Assembly (NCBI GenBank): GCA_000720805.1
Contig: JODI01000028.1
Coordinates: 39,371 to 103,370 of the forward strand
Direction: 5' to 3'
Source of the DNA: Streptomyces violaceoruber
Lineage (GTDB): Bacteria > Actinomycetota > Actinomycetes > Streptomycetales > Streptomycetaceae
DNA length: 64,000 bases
Below are positions 37,299-45,486 of the stretch, in pieces (position 1 is the first letter of the stretch; the number at the start of each line of letters is the position of its first letter). The position numbers were made by a program, and so were the translations under genes. The notes below the pieces were generated by a model. It did not search any database, was not told where the DNA came from, and was given only the letters and a program-made list of their open reading frames with translations.

Positions 37299-37901
37299 AT
37301 GACCCGCCTGATCCTCGCCACCCGCAACGCCGGAAAGATCACCGAACTCAGGGCGATCCTCGCCGACGCAGGCCTGCCGCACGAACTCGTGGGCGCCGAC
37401 GCCTATCCCGACGTCCCCGACGTCAAGGAAACCGGCGTCACGTTCGCCGAGAACGCCCTGCTCAAGGCCCACGCCCTCGCCCGGGCCACGGGCCTGCCCG
37501 CCGTGGCCGACGACTCCGGCCTCTGCGTCGACGTCCTGAACGGCGCCCCCGGCATCTTCTCGGCCCGCTGGGCAGGACGCCACGGAGACGACAAGGCCAA
37601 CCTGAACCTGCTCCTGGCCCAGCTGTCCGACATCGCGGACGAACACCGGGGCGCCCACTTCGCCTGCGCGGCGGCCCTCGCCCTGCCGGACGGCACGGAG
37701 CGCGTGGTCGAGGGCCGGTTGAGGGGAGCGCTGCGGCACGCCCCCCTCGGCACGAACGGCTTCGGCTACGACCCGATCCTCCAGCCGGAGGGCGACACAC
37801 GGACGTGCGCGCAACTGACGGCTGAGGAGAAGAACGCGATCAGCCATCGGGGGCAGGCGTTCCGGGCGTTGGTGCCGGTGGTGCGGGAGCTGCTGGGCTG
37901 A
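37299..37901 (+). CDS. rdgB: Non-canonical purine NTP pyrophosphatase (Ham1/RdgB)
   Basis: 200 residues. Hydrolyses dITP/XTP to the monophosphate, keeping deaminated purines out of nucleic acids. Motifs: LILATRNAGKITEL (substrate loop), TFAENALLKAHALA, VADDSGLCVDVLNGAPGIFS and GTNGFGYDPIL. The ATG at 37299 is seven bases after a GATACT box, so it is probably leaderless; a GTG two codons earlier is less likely. A bidirectional terminator follows. Confidence 0.96.
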   Translation: MTRLILATRNAGKITELRAILADAGLPHELVGADAYPDVPDVKETGVTFAENALLKAHALARATGLPAVADDSGLCVDVLNGAPGIFSARWAGRHGDDKANLNLLLAQLSDIADEHRGAHFACAAALALPDGTERVVEGRLRGALRHAPLGTNGFGYDPILQPEGDTRTCAQLTAEEKNAISHRGQAFRALVPVVRELLG

Positions 37902-37914
37902 GCTTCACACAGAG

Positions 37915-37950
37915 ACGGCCTGCGCATCGATCTTTCGATTCGCAGGCCGT
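37915..37950. terminator. Bidirectional terminator between rdgB and tRNA-Leu
   Basis: ACGGCCTGCG (37915-37924) pairs with 37941-37950, with an inner ATCGA/TCGAT stem closed by TCTT. Confidence 0.82.
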
Positions 37951-37955
37951 TCGTG

Positions 37956-38039
37956 TGCGGCGGAAGGGATTCGAACCCTCAAGCCCGGTCAAGGGCCACA
38001 GATCCTAAGTCTGCTGCGTCGCCATTGCGCCACCGCCGC
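37956..38039 (-). tRNA. tRNA-Leu (TAG anticodon)
   Basis: The minus strand folds as a class II tRNA with an acceptor stem GCGGCGG/CCGCCGC, an anticodon loop CTTAGGA giving anticodon TAG, a long variable arm, and the T arm AGGGTTCGAATCCCT. CCA is not encoded. It reads CUA codons. Confidence 0.94.
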
Positions 38040-38137
38040 TAGCTGTCTGTCATCGTACCCGGGAGTCGTCCGGCGCCTTCGTCCTCCCCTGCGGCTCGCA
38101 ACTCGCCGCAAAGGCAGTTGATATGCTTACCGGTGAG

Positions 38138-38179
38138 GCCTTCCCAGTGCGGACGCTTGTCCGCTCGGGAGGCTTTTTT
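38138..38179 (+). promoter_or_regulatory. Terminator-like hairpin that is the entire leader of the GNAT gene
   Basis: GCCT, CCC and GCGGAC (38138-38154) pair with GTCCGC, GGG and AGGC (38159-38173) around a GCTT tetraloop, with a one-base bulge and a small internal loop. Six T residues follow (38174-38179), then C and the ATG at 38181. The only ribosome site, GGGAGG (38167-38172), is in the right arm. A likely -10 TATGCT lies at 38122-38127, putting the RNA start near 38134. Confidence 0.7.
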
Positions 38180-38180
38180 C

Positions 38181-38702
38181 ATGACCTCAGAACTGATCGT
38201 CCGACCAGCCCGCCCCGCCGATCGCCCCGCCGTCGAACGCCTCTGGCTGCTGTTCCGGCATGACCTGTCCGAGTTCGGTGGCCAACTGCCCAACCCGGAC
38301 GGGACGTTCCGCGGTGAGTGGCTGGAGGCTGCCTTCTCCGGGGACCCGGACCGGGCGCCGTATCTGTTCGGCCTCGGGGAGCATCCCGTCGGGTTCGCGT
38401 TCGTGCGGGGGCTCGGTGAGGCTGCTCGGGTGGTCAACAGCTTCTTTGTCGTGCGGGGGGTGCGGAGGAGCGGGGTGGGGCTCCGGGCCGTACGGGAGGT
38501 GGTGGGCCGGCATCCGGGGAACTGGGAGATTCCGTTTCAGGACGAGAACACCGGTGCCGCCCGCTTCTGGCGGCGGGTCGCGACCGAGCTCGCCGGGGAC
38601 GCGTGGACCGAGGAGGCCAGGGCGGTACCGGATCGGCCCGACCTGGCTCCCGACGTGTGGATCTCGTTCCGATACCCGGGTCTCAGATACCCAAATCCTT
38701 GA
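38181..38702 (+). CDS. GNAT-family N-acetyltransferase
   Basis: 173 residues. GNAT fold: IVRPARPADRPAVERLWLLF at the start, VNSFFVVRGVRRSGVGLRAV containing the acetyl-CoA loop (R/Q-x-x-G-x-G as RRSGVG) and FQDENTGAARFWRRV in the C-terminal motif B. Substrate unknown. The ATG at 38181 comes directly after a terminator-like hairpin and U-run, so expression is probably controlled by attenuation or by ribosome-site masking. Its end overlaps the convergent bcp gene by 20 bp. Confidence 0.87.
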   Translation: MTSELIVRPARPADRPAVERLWLLFRHDLSEFGGQLPNPDGTFRGEWLEAAFSGDPDRAPYLFGLGEHPVGFAFVRGLGEAARVVNSFFVVRGVRRSGVGLRAVREVVGRHPGNWEIPFQDENTGAARFWRRVATELAGDAWTEEARAVPDRPDLAPDVWISFRYPGLRYPNP

Positions 38703-39150
38703 TGATCTTCGCTACGTGGCCCGTGGCCCGGACGTTGTACAGGGCCCGTTCGACCTTGCCCTCCTCGTCCACGATGACCGTGGAGCGGATGACGCCCATG
38801 TACGTCTTGCCGTAGTTCTTCTTCTCGCCGTAGGCGGCGTAGGCCTCGGTGGTCGTTTTCTCGGGGTCTGCCAGGAGGGTGACCTTGAGGTTCTCCTTCT
38901 CGCGGAACTTCGCCAGTTTTTCGGGCTTGTCCGGGGAGATGCCGATGACGTCGTAGCCGGCGGTGGCCAGGACGTCGAGGTTGTCCGTGAAGTCGCAGGC
39001 CTGCTTCGTGCAGCCGGGGGTCAGGGCGGCCGGGTAGAAGTAGACGATGACCTTGCGGCCCTGGTAGTCCGACAGGGAGACGTCTTTTCCGTCGGCGTCG
39101 GGGAGGGTGAAGGCGGGGGCTACGTCCCCGGGCTGGAGTCGCTCGCTCAT
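38683..39150 (-). CDS. bcp: Thioredoxin-dependent peroxiredoxin, BCP type
   Basis: 155 residues. The peroxidatic Cys is in YPAALTPGCTKQACDF, with the resolving Cys five residues later, as in atypical two-Cys BCPs. It reduces hydroperoxides using thioredoxin. The usual start PGDVAPAFTLPDADGK is present. The ATG at 39150 follows a TTACGCT box by six bases (leaderless). Overlaps the end of the GNAT gene tail to tail. Confidence 0.94.
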   Translation of the reverse strand: MSERLQPGDVAPAFTLPDADGKDVSLSDYQGRKVIVYFYPAALTPGCTKQACDFTDNLDVLATAGYDVIGISPDKPEKLAKFREKENLKVTLLADPEKTTTEAYAAYGEKKNYGKTYMGVIRSTVIVDEEGKVERALYNVRATGHVAKIIKDLGI

Positions 39151-39257
39151 CGGGCCAGCGTAACCGTGGGTCCACATCGTGCGACCCGGCGCGGAGCTGA
39201 CAGACTGTCCAGAACAAGCGGCAGCAACAGGTATCACCTGACTTCGGAGGCCCCACG

Positions 39258-39587
39258 GTGGCGGACACGTCGGACACGAGAACCCCGGCGCAGATCGAGG
39301 CGGACATCAAGCGCCGCCGCGAGGTACTGGCCGAGACGCTTGACGAGCTCGGGGTGCGCGTGCACCCGAAGACGATCGTCGGAGACGCGAAGGCCAAGGT
39401 CGTCTCCCATGTCGACCACACACTGGGCCGAGCCTACGTCGGGGTCAACCGCGTGGTGAGCGACGTCAAGGCGCAGCTCGTCGACGAGGCGGGCGCGCCC
39501 CGGCTGGAGCGGGTCGTGCCGGTCGCGCTCGTGCTGGTCGGGGTCGTGGGGCTGCTGGCCCTGGGAACCCGGCGTCGCAGGGGCTGA
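39258..39587 (+). CDS. DUF3618 membrane protein
   Basis: 109 residues. The N-terminal TPAQIEADIKRRREVLAETL is the DUF3618 signature, a helical region that continues to about residue 75. The C-terminal VVPVALVLVGVVGLLALG is a single membrane helix followed by RRRRG. Probably a membrane-tethered coiled coil; function unknown. The GTG at 39258 is seven bases after CGGAGG. Typical neighbour of bcp and GroES-like genes. Confidence 0.9.
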   Translation: MADTSDTRTPAQIEADIKRRREVLAETLDELGVRVHPKTIVGDAKAKVVSHVDHTLGRAYVGVNRVVSDVKAQLVDEAGAPRLERVVPVALVLVGVVGLLALGTRRRRG

Positions 39588-39640
39588 GCGGGGCGACCCA
39601 CCGGCTTACGGTCGCGGCGAAGGCAGGTAGGTTCAGTGGT

Positions 39641-39997
39641 GTGAGCGCCAACAGAGACGAGCAGAGCACCCAGCACGACAAGCTGCCCATCCGGATGCTG
39701 CACGACCGTGTACTCGTGCGGCAGGACGCCGGCGAGGGCGAGCGGCGTTCCGGTGGCGGAATCCTGATTCCGGCCACCGCGGCCGTCGGGCGCCGGCTGG
39801 CGTGGGCCGAGGTCGTGGCCGTGGGGCAGAACGTACGGACCGTCGAGCCGGGTGACCGGGTGCTGTTCGACCCGGAGGACCGGGCCGAGGTGGAGGTGCG
39901 GGGCATCCCGTACTCGCTCATGCGTGAGCGGGATCTGCACGCCGTGGCCGCGGACCGGTTCGAGGGGTCGGAGGACTCGACGGGTCTGTACCTCTGA
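39641..39997 (+). CDS. GroES-like co-chaperonin family protein
   Basis: 118 residues. The Cpn10 fold is recognisable from IRMLHDRVLVRQDAGEGER, RSGGGILIPATA, AEVVAVGQNVRTVEPGDRVLF and GIPYSLMRERDLHAV. It has an N-terminal extension of about 15 residues and a C-terminal acidic tail not found in GroES proper, and no GroEL gene is adjacent. It is probably a paralogue of the main GroES. The GTG at 39641 is seven bases after TAGGTT, a leaderless start. Confidence 0.87.
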   Translation: MSANRDEQSTQHDKLPIRMLHDRVLVRQDAGEGERRSGGGILIPATAAVGRRLAWAEVVAVGQNVRTVEPGDRVLFDPEDRAEVEVRGIPYSLMRERDLHAVAADRFEGSEDSTGLYL

Positions 39998-40022
39998 GGC
40001 AGTACCTCTGATACAGGGTTCG

Positions 40023-40054
40023 AAAGGGCTGGTGACCGTCGTCACCAGCCCTTT
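40023..40054. terminator. Perfect 14-bp bidirectional terminator
   Basis: 40023-40036 pairs with 40041-40054 around a CGTC loop. A-rich on the left and T-rich on the right, so it serves both the GroES-like gene and the convergent penicillin-binding protein. Confidence 0.9.
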
Positions 40055-40072
40055 TGGTTTTGTGTCCCCTTG

Positions 40073-42496
40073 CTACTGGCGGCGCGTGGTCGTCAGTCCA
40101 GGCCCCACTGTCGTGCCTGCATTGCCGCCCCCCGGTGTTCCTCCGGGGTCGCCGCCGGCTCCCTCCGTGATGCCGCCGCCTGTCGGGGTGCCGCCGTCGG
40201 TTCCGTCGGTGGTGCCGCCGTCGGTGGTGGGGGTGCCGCCGGTGGTGGTGGGGGTGCCGCCGCCTGTCGGGGTGCCGCCGTCGGTTCCGACGGTGGTGCC
40301 GCCGTCGGTGGTGGGGGTGCCGCCGGTGGTGGTGGGGGTGCCGCCGCCTGTCGGGGTACCGCCGTCGGTTCCGTTCGTGGTGCCGCCGTCGTTCTGGCCG
40401 CCGGTGGTCGGGTCGGTGGGCACGTCGGTGCTCGGGGCCTGGGATGCTTCGGAGCCCGGCTGGAGGTCGAGGTCGAAGTCGGTGATCGGTTTGCCCTTGA
40501 GGGCGTTCTTGGTGAACTGCGCCCAGATCTCGGTGGGGGCGCCGCCGCCGTTGATCCGGTTCAGGCCCATCGCGCCGTAGAGCGGCTCGTGCTTGGCGGT
40601 CACCGGGTCCTGGCCCATCACGGAGACGACGGTGGCGAGGTCGGGGGTGTAGCCGGCGAACCAGGCGGCGGTGTCCTTCTCGGCGGTGCCGGTCTTGCCG
40701 GCGGCGGGGCGGCCGGCGGCCTGGGCGGCGGTGGCGGTGCCGTTCTCGACGACGGACTGCAGGATGGACGTCGTGGTGTCGGCGGCTTCGCGGCTGACGG
40801 CCTGGCTGGTCTTCTTGCGGGGCAGTTCGACCTCGTCGCTGCCGTCCTTGGTGATCTTCTCGATCATCGTGTACGTGCCGTGCCGGCCGTGGTTGGCGAG
40901 GGTGGCGTACGCCTGGGCCATGTCGAGGACGCTGGCGGTGGAGGTGCCCAGCGCGATGGAGGGGGACGCGGTCAGGTCGGGCGTGTTGGCGGGGATGCCG
41001 AGGTCGACCGCGGTCTCCTTGACCTTGCCGGAGCCGACGTCCACGGCCATCTGCGCGTACACCGCGTTGACGGACTTGTCGGTGGCCTCGCGCACGGTGA
41101 TGTCGCCGTAGGAGGTCTGGTCCTCGTTCTCGGGGGCGTAGGTGCCGCCGTCCCAGCCGACGACGGGGCGTTCGTTGGTGCCGTCGTAGACGGTGTTCGG
41201 GGTGATGACGCGGCCGTCCTGCGTCTCGGAGTCGTTCTGGACGGCGGAGGTGAACACGAACGGCTTGAAGGTGGAGCCGACCTGGAAGTCGCCGCGGGTG
41301 GCGTTGTTGGTGTACTGCTTCACGTAGTCGATGCCGCCGTACATGGCGATCACCTTGCCGGTCTTCGGGTCGACGGCGGCGCCGCCCGCGCGGACGTACC
41401 TGTCGACCTTGCGGTTCTTCTTGTCGAGCTTGGCCATCAGCTGGTCGTTGACGGCGTCGACGAAGGCGTCCTGCTTGCTCTTCTGCAGGGTGGTGGTGAT
41501 GCGGTAGCCGCCGGCGTCGAGCTGGTCCGCGGTGAGGATCTTGTTCTCGGTGAGGTAGTCCTTGATCGCGTCCCGGACGTAGCCGCGCTGCCCGGACATG
41601 CTGGTGGAGACGGTGGTTTCCTTCGGCATCGGGAACTTCATGCCGGCCCGCTCGGACGCGCTCAGCCAGCCCTTGGTGACCATGCCGTTCAGGACGTAGT
41701 TCCAGCGGGCCTCGGCGGCGGCCCTGTTCTCCGGGTGGGCGACGACGTCGTACTCGCTGGGCGCGTTCAGCAGCGCGGCGAGGTAGGCGCCCTTTGCGGC
41801 GTCCAGGTCGATGGCGTCGACGCCGTAGTAGGCCTGGGCGGCGGACTGCATGCCGTAGGCGTTGCGGCCGAAGTAGCTGGTGTTGAGGTAGCCCTGGAGG
41901 ATCTGGTCCTTGGACTCGGTGCGGTCCAGCTTGATCGAGATGAAGAACTCCTTCACCTTGCGGGTGACGGTCTGTTCCTGGGCCAGGTAGTAGTTCTTCA
42001 CGTACTGCTGGGTGATCGTGGAGCCGGACTGCTTGCCCTTGCCGGTGGCGGTGTTCCAGGCGGCGCGGACCATGGCCTTGGGGTCGACCGCGGACTCGGT
42101 GTAGAAGTCGCGGTCCTCGGCGGCCAGGACGGAGTGCTGGGCGGCCTTGGAGATCTTGCCGAGGGAGACGTTCTCCCGGTTGACCTGGCCGTCACGGGCG
42201 AGCTGGCTGCCGTCGGCGTACAGGTAGACGTTGCTCTGTTTCATGGCGGCCGCGTTGGCCGACGGGATCTTGACCATGGAGTAGCCGAGGAAGAACAGGC
42301 CGGTCAGCAGCAGGATGCCGATGATGAACGTGCCGAGCACGATGCGCCAGGTGGGGATGATCCGCCGCCAGCCGGTCCGCTTGGGCCGCTTCGGCTTCTT
42401 CCCCGTCTGGCCGCCGGACCCGGGCCCTCCGGCCGCTTCCGGCTGTGTCGATGCCCAGCCCGGATTCGGCTGCTGCGGCTGCGGCTCGTCGCTCAT
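40073..42496 (-). CDS. Bifunctional class A penicillin-binding protein
   Basis: 807 residues. A cytoplasmic head (about 1-45) and one membrane helix (RIVLGTFIIGILLLTGLFFL) lead to a GT51 glycosyltransferase (AAEDRDFYTESAVD, GSTITQQYVKNYY) and a transpeptidase with the catalytic triad motifs STFK (GSTFKPF), SVN (KSVNAVY) and KTG (GKTGTAEKD). It polymerises and cross-links peptidoglycan. The C-terminal 100 residues are a Gly/Thr/Pro tail built from 28-residue repeats. The ATG at 42496 is chosen because the frame upstream is Arg-rich and shadow-like. Regulation not evident. Confidence 0.95.
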   Translation of the reverse strand: MSDEPQPQQPNPGWASTQPEAAGGPGSGGQTGKKPKRPKRTGWRRIIPTWRIVLGTFIIGILLLTGLFFLGYSMVKIPSANAAAMKQSNVYLYADGSQLARDGQVNRENVSLGKISKAAQHSVLAAEDRDFYTESAVDPKAMVRAAWNTATGKGKQSGSTITQQYVKNYYLAQEQTVTRKVKEFFISIKLDRTESKDQILQGYLNTSYFGRNAYGMQSAAQAYYGVDAIDLDAAKGAYLAALLNAPSEYDVVAHPENRAAAEARWNYVLNGMVTKGWLSASERAGMKFPMPKETTVSTSMSGQRGYVRDAIKDYLTENKILTADQLDAGGYRITTTLQKSKQDAFVDAVNDQLMAKLDKKNRKVDRYVRAGGAAVDPKTGKVIAMYGGIDYVKQYTNNATRGDFQVGSTFKPFVFTSAVQNDSETQDGRVITPNTVYDGTNERPVVGWDGGTYAPENEDQTSYGDITVREATDKSVNAVYAQMAVDVGSGKVKETAVDLGIPANTPDLTASPSIALGTSTASVLDMAQAYATLANHGRHGTYTMIEKITKDGSDEVELPRKKTSQAVSREAADTTTSILQSVVENGTATAAQAAGRPAAGKTGTAEKDTAAWFAGYTPDLATVVSVMGQDPVTAKHEPLYGAMGLNRINGGGAPTEIWAQFTKNALKGKPITDFDLDLQPGSEASQAPSTDVPTDPTTGGQNDGGTTNGTDGGTPTGGGTPTTTGGTPTTDGGTTVGTDGGTPTGGGTPTTTGGTPTTDGGTTDGTDGGTPTGGGITEGAGGDPGGTPGGGNAGTTVGPGLTTTRRQ
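40181..40390. repeat. 84-bp tandem repeats encoding the PBP tail
   Basis: Copies start at 40181, 40265 and 40349 (the third is partial), nearly identical. On the minus strand each encodes 28 residues of the pattern TPTTDGGTTxGTDGGTPTGG. Inside each copy, shorter GGTGCCGCC units are repeated. Confidence 0.93.
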
Positions 42497-42696
42497 GTCG
42501 TGCACGGACTCCTGTTTCGCGTCGTACGTTCCCGTACGCCTCGTACGCCTTCTGCGTCCCCTGTTGAAGACTCTCGCACCGGGCGTTCCGTTCCCGGCAA
42601 TCGGCACGTGTCCCACTCGAAAATGCCTGGCACACCGCGTCACCGGCGCACTAGGCTCCTGCGCTTCGGTGTCTCGCGGCGAGGAGGGCGACAGCG

Positions 42697-43497
42697 GTGG
42701 GTGCGGCGCGGTTGTACGTTGCCGTCGCGGCGGGGGGATTCAGACGGTACGCGACGTATCGGGCGGCTACGGCCGCGGGGGTGTTCACGAACACCGTTTT
42801 CGGGGTGATCCTCGTCCACACGTATCTGGCGCTGTGGGACGAGCGGCCGCATCTCGGGGGGTACGACCAGGCGCAGGCGGTCACCTATGTGTGGCTGGGG
42901 CAGGCGTTGCTGGCGGGGCTGGCCATCCAGGGCGGGGGCTTCGAGAACGAGCTCATGGAACGTATCCGCACGGGTGATGTGGCGATCGACCTCTATCGGC
43001 CCGCCGATCTTCAGATGTGGTGGCTGGCGAGCGATCTGGGGCGGTCGCTGTTCCAGTTGCTGGGCCGGGGCGTGGTCCCCTTCGTGGTCGGGGCGCTGTT
43101 CTTCCCGGTGGCTCTGCCGGACGATCCGCTGATCTGGCTGGCGTTCGGTGTCGCGGTCGTGCTGGGGGCGGTGGTCAGCTTCGGGATCCGCTACCTGGTG
43201 GCGTTGAGTGCCTTCTGGCTGCTGGACGGCAAGGGCATGCTGCAGCTCCTGATGATCACCGGGGTGTTCTGTTCGGGGATGACACTGCCGCTGAACGTCT
43301 TCCCGGGGGTGCTCGGCGAGGCCGTACGGGCCCTGCCGTGGTCGGCGTTGCTGCAGTTGCCCGCGGACGTTCTGATGGGGAAGGCCGATCCGCTGGGTGC
43401 CTACGTCTTCGCGGCGGCCTGGGCGGTGGTGCTGCTGGTGGGCGGGCGGCTGCTGGAGTCGGCGGCGACGCGCCGGGTGGTGGTCCAGGGTGGGTGA
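42697..43497 (+). CDS. ABC-2 type transporter permease
   Basis: 266 residues, six membrane helices. An N-terminal amphipathic region (FRRYATYRAATAAGVFTNTV) and the GDVAIDLYRPADLQMWWLA cytoplasmic segment match the ABC-2 permeases that pair with a NatA-like ATPase. The GTG at 42697 has GAGGAGGG upstream. First gene of a three-gene exporter operon; the next permease starts inside its last codons. Substrate unknown. Confidence 0.88.
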   Translation: MGAARLYVAVAAGGFRRYATYRAATAAGVFTNTVFGVILVHTYLALWDERPHLGGYDQAQAVTYVWLGQALLAGLAIQGGGFENELMERIRTGDVAIDLYRPADLQMWWLASDLGRSLFQLLGRGVVPFVVGALFFPVALPDDPLIWLAFGVAVVLGAVVSFGIRYLVALSAFWLLDGKGMLQLLMITGVFCSGMTLPLNVFPGVLGEAVRALPWSALLQLPADVLMGKADPLGAYVFAAAWAVVLLVGGRLLESAATRRVVVQGG

Positions 43498-44383
43498 GCC
43501 GAGCCGTCCGGTGGGGGCGAGTGGTCCGGTGGAGTCGAGCCGTCCGGTGGGGGCGAGTGGTCCGGTGGAGTCGAGCCGTCCGGTGGGCGGGCTGCGTGCC
43601 TACGGGCTGATCGCCGGGATGTGGATCCGCTCCAGCCTGGCCTACCGCGCCTCCTTCGCCATGACCGTGCTCGGCAATCTGCTGCTGTCCGGGCTCGACT
43701 TCGTCGCGATCTTGCTGATGTTCTCGCAGGTCGACGCCCTCGGTGGCTATCCCCTGCCGGAGGTCGCGCTCCTGTACGGCCTGTCCGTCACGTCCTTCGG
43801 TCTCACGGACCTGATGTGCAACTCGCTGGGCCAGCTGGGGCAGCGGGTGCGTGACGGCACGCTCGACACGCTGCTGGTGCGGCCGGCGCCGGTGCTCGCG
43901 CAGGCCGCGGCGGACCGGTTCGCGCTGCGCCGTGTCGCCCGCCTCACGCAGGGGATGCTGGTGCTGGGCTACGCGCTCGTCGCGGTCGACGTCGACTGGA
44001 CCCCGCTGAAGGTGTTGCTGCTGCCGGTCATGCTGGTCAGCGGCGCGGCGATCTTCGGCGCGGTGTTCGTCGCGGGCGCGTCCTTCCAGATTCTGGTGCA
44101 GGACGCGGCGGAGGTGCAGAGCGCGTTCACGTACGGCGGCACGACGTTGCTGCAGTATCCGCCCACCGTGTTCGGGAAGGAGCTGGTGCGTGGGGTGACC
44201 TTCGTGCTGCCGCTGGCCTTCGTCAACTGGGTGCCCGCCGCCTATGTGCTGGGGCGGCCGTATCCGCTGGGCCTGCCGGAGTGGGCGGCGTTCGCGCCGC
44301 CGCTGGTGGCGGTGGGCTGCTGTGCGCTGGCCGGGTTGGCGTGGCGGGTGGGGTTGCGGTCGTATCGGAGTACGGGAAGCTGA
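43490..44383 (+). CDS. ABC-2 type transporter permease with repeat-built N-terminus
   Basis: 297 residues. The first 32 are SRPVGASGPVES repeated (two full copies and a third start), encoded by a 36-bp DNA tandem. The rest is a six-helix ABC-2 permease with GMWIRSSLAYRASFAMTVLG, RDGTLDTLLVRPAPVLAQ and TYGGTTLLQYPPTVF. The GTG at 43490 overlaps the upstream stop by eight bases. A start after the repeat (near 43610) could also make a full permease, but no good start codon with a ribosome site is visible there. The ATPase gene starts six bases after its stop. Confidence 0.86.
   Translation: MGEPSRPVGASGPVESSRPVGASGPVESSRPVGGLRAYGLIAGMWIRSSLAYRASFAMTVLGNLLLSGLDFVAILLMFSQVDALGGYPLPEVALLYGLSVTSFGLTDLMCNSLGQLGQRVRDGTLDTLLVRPAPVLAQAAADRFALRRVARLTQGMLVLGYALVAVDVDWTPLKVLLLPVMLVSGAAIFGAVFVAGASFQILVQDAAEVQSAFTYGGTTLLQYPPTVFGKELVRGVTFVLPLAFVNWVPAAYVLGRPYPLGLPEWAAFAPPLVAVGCCALAGLAWRVGLRSYRSTGS
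43500..43586. repeat. 36-bp tandem repeats at the start of the second permease
   Basis: Copies at 43500-43535 and 43536-43571 are identical. A third partial copy follows to 43586. 36 is a multiple of three, so each copy adds 12 residues in frame. Confidence 0.95.
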
Positions 44384-44389
44384 GGGCTG

Positions 44390-45373
44390 ATGGATACGGT
44401 GTTCATCGAACTGGACGGCGTCGAGAAGGTCTTCGACGTGCGGAGGAAGACCGGGTTCCTGAAGCGGGAGCGGCGGCAGGTGCGGGCGGTGGACTCGCTC
44501 TCCTTCACCGTGCCGCGCGGCGAGATGGTCGGTTACATCGGGCCGAACGGTGCCGGGAAGTCGACGACGATCAAGATGCTCACCGGCATTCTGACGCCGA
44601 GCGGTGGCCGGCTGCGGGTCGCCGGCATCGACCCGTCCCGTGAGCGTGCCCGGCTCGCGCGTCGCATCGGAGTGGTGTTCGGGCAGCGTACGACGCTGTG
44701 GTGGGACCTGCCGCTGATCGACTCGTACAAGCTGATGCACCGCATGTACCGGATCCCGGACGCCCGTTACCGCGAGAACCTCGACCGCTGCGTCGAACTC
44801 CTCGAACTGGCCGACCTGTTGGAGGTGCCGGTACGTCAGCTCTCCCTCGGCCAGCGGATGCGCGGCGACATCGCGGCGGCGCTGCTGCACGATCCGGAGG
44901 TGCTGTACCTCGACGAGCCGACGATCGGGCTGGACGTCATCTCCAAGGCCAAGGTGCGGGAGTTCCTGCGGGAGTTGAACACCGAGCGCGGCACGACCGT
45001 CCTGCTGACCACCCACGATCTGCAGGACATCGAGCAGTTGTGCTCGCGGGTGATGGTCATCGACCACGGGCGGCTGATGTACGACGGTCCGCTGGCCGGC
45101 CTGCACGAGGTCGGCGAGAGCGAACGGACGCTGGTGGTGGACCTGGAGCGGGAGCTGCCGCCGATCGATGTGGCGCCCGCGCGGGTGGTGAAGGTGGAGG
45201 GGCCCCGGCAGTGGCTGGCGTTCCCGGCGCACGAGTCGGCGGCGGCGCTGGTGGCGCGGGTCGCGGCGGAGTATCCGCTGGTGGACCTCTCCGTGCGGGA
45301 GCCGGACATCGAGGCGGTGATCGCGAAGATGTACGCGGGGGCGTCCGGTGAGGCGCAGCGGGTGGTCCCGTAG
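44390..45373 (+). CDS. ABC-2 exporter ATP-binding protein
   Basis: 327 residues. Walker A GPNGAGKST, signature LSLGQRMRGDIAAALLH, Walker B VLYLDEPTIGLD and H-loop TTHDLQDIEQL are all present. An N-terminal extension (VEKVFDVRRKTGFLKRERRQ) precedes the nucleotide-binding domain, and about 90 residues follow it. The signature reads LSLGQ rather than LSGGQ, as is usual in this ABC-2 subfamily. Third gene of the exporter operon. Substrate not apparent. Confidence 0.93.
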   Translation: MDTVFIELDGVEKVFDVRRKTGFLKRERRQVRAVDSLSFTVPRGEMVGYIGPNGAGKSTTIKMLTGILTPSGGRLRVAGIDPSRERARLARRIGVVFGQRTTLWWDLPLIDSYKLMHRMYRIPDARYRENLDRCVELLELADLLEVPVRQLSLGQRMRGDIAAALLHDPEVLYLDEPTIGLDVISKAKVREFLRELNTERGTTVLLTTHDLQDIEQLCSRVMVIDHGRLMYDGPLAGLHEVGESERTLVVDLERELPPIDVAPARVVKVEGPRQWLAFPAHESAAALVARVAAEYPLVDLSVREPDIEAVIAKMYAGASGEAQRVVP

Positions 45374-45486
45374 CGGCCCGGCAGCGGCGGCCCCGTCGTG
45401 GGTGGCGGGGCGGCCGCTCGGCCGCGTCCACGGCGGCTTGTGGCGTCTCGTAGCCGAGGGCCGGGGGAACTCGTACGCTGCTGTCC

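Noticed and set aside
40070..42808. Very long plus-strand frame (about 910 codons) opposite the penicillin-binding protein
   Set aside because: Gly/Val/Asp-rich antisense shadow. The minus strand carries all PBP motifs.
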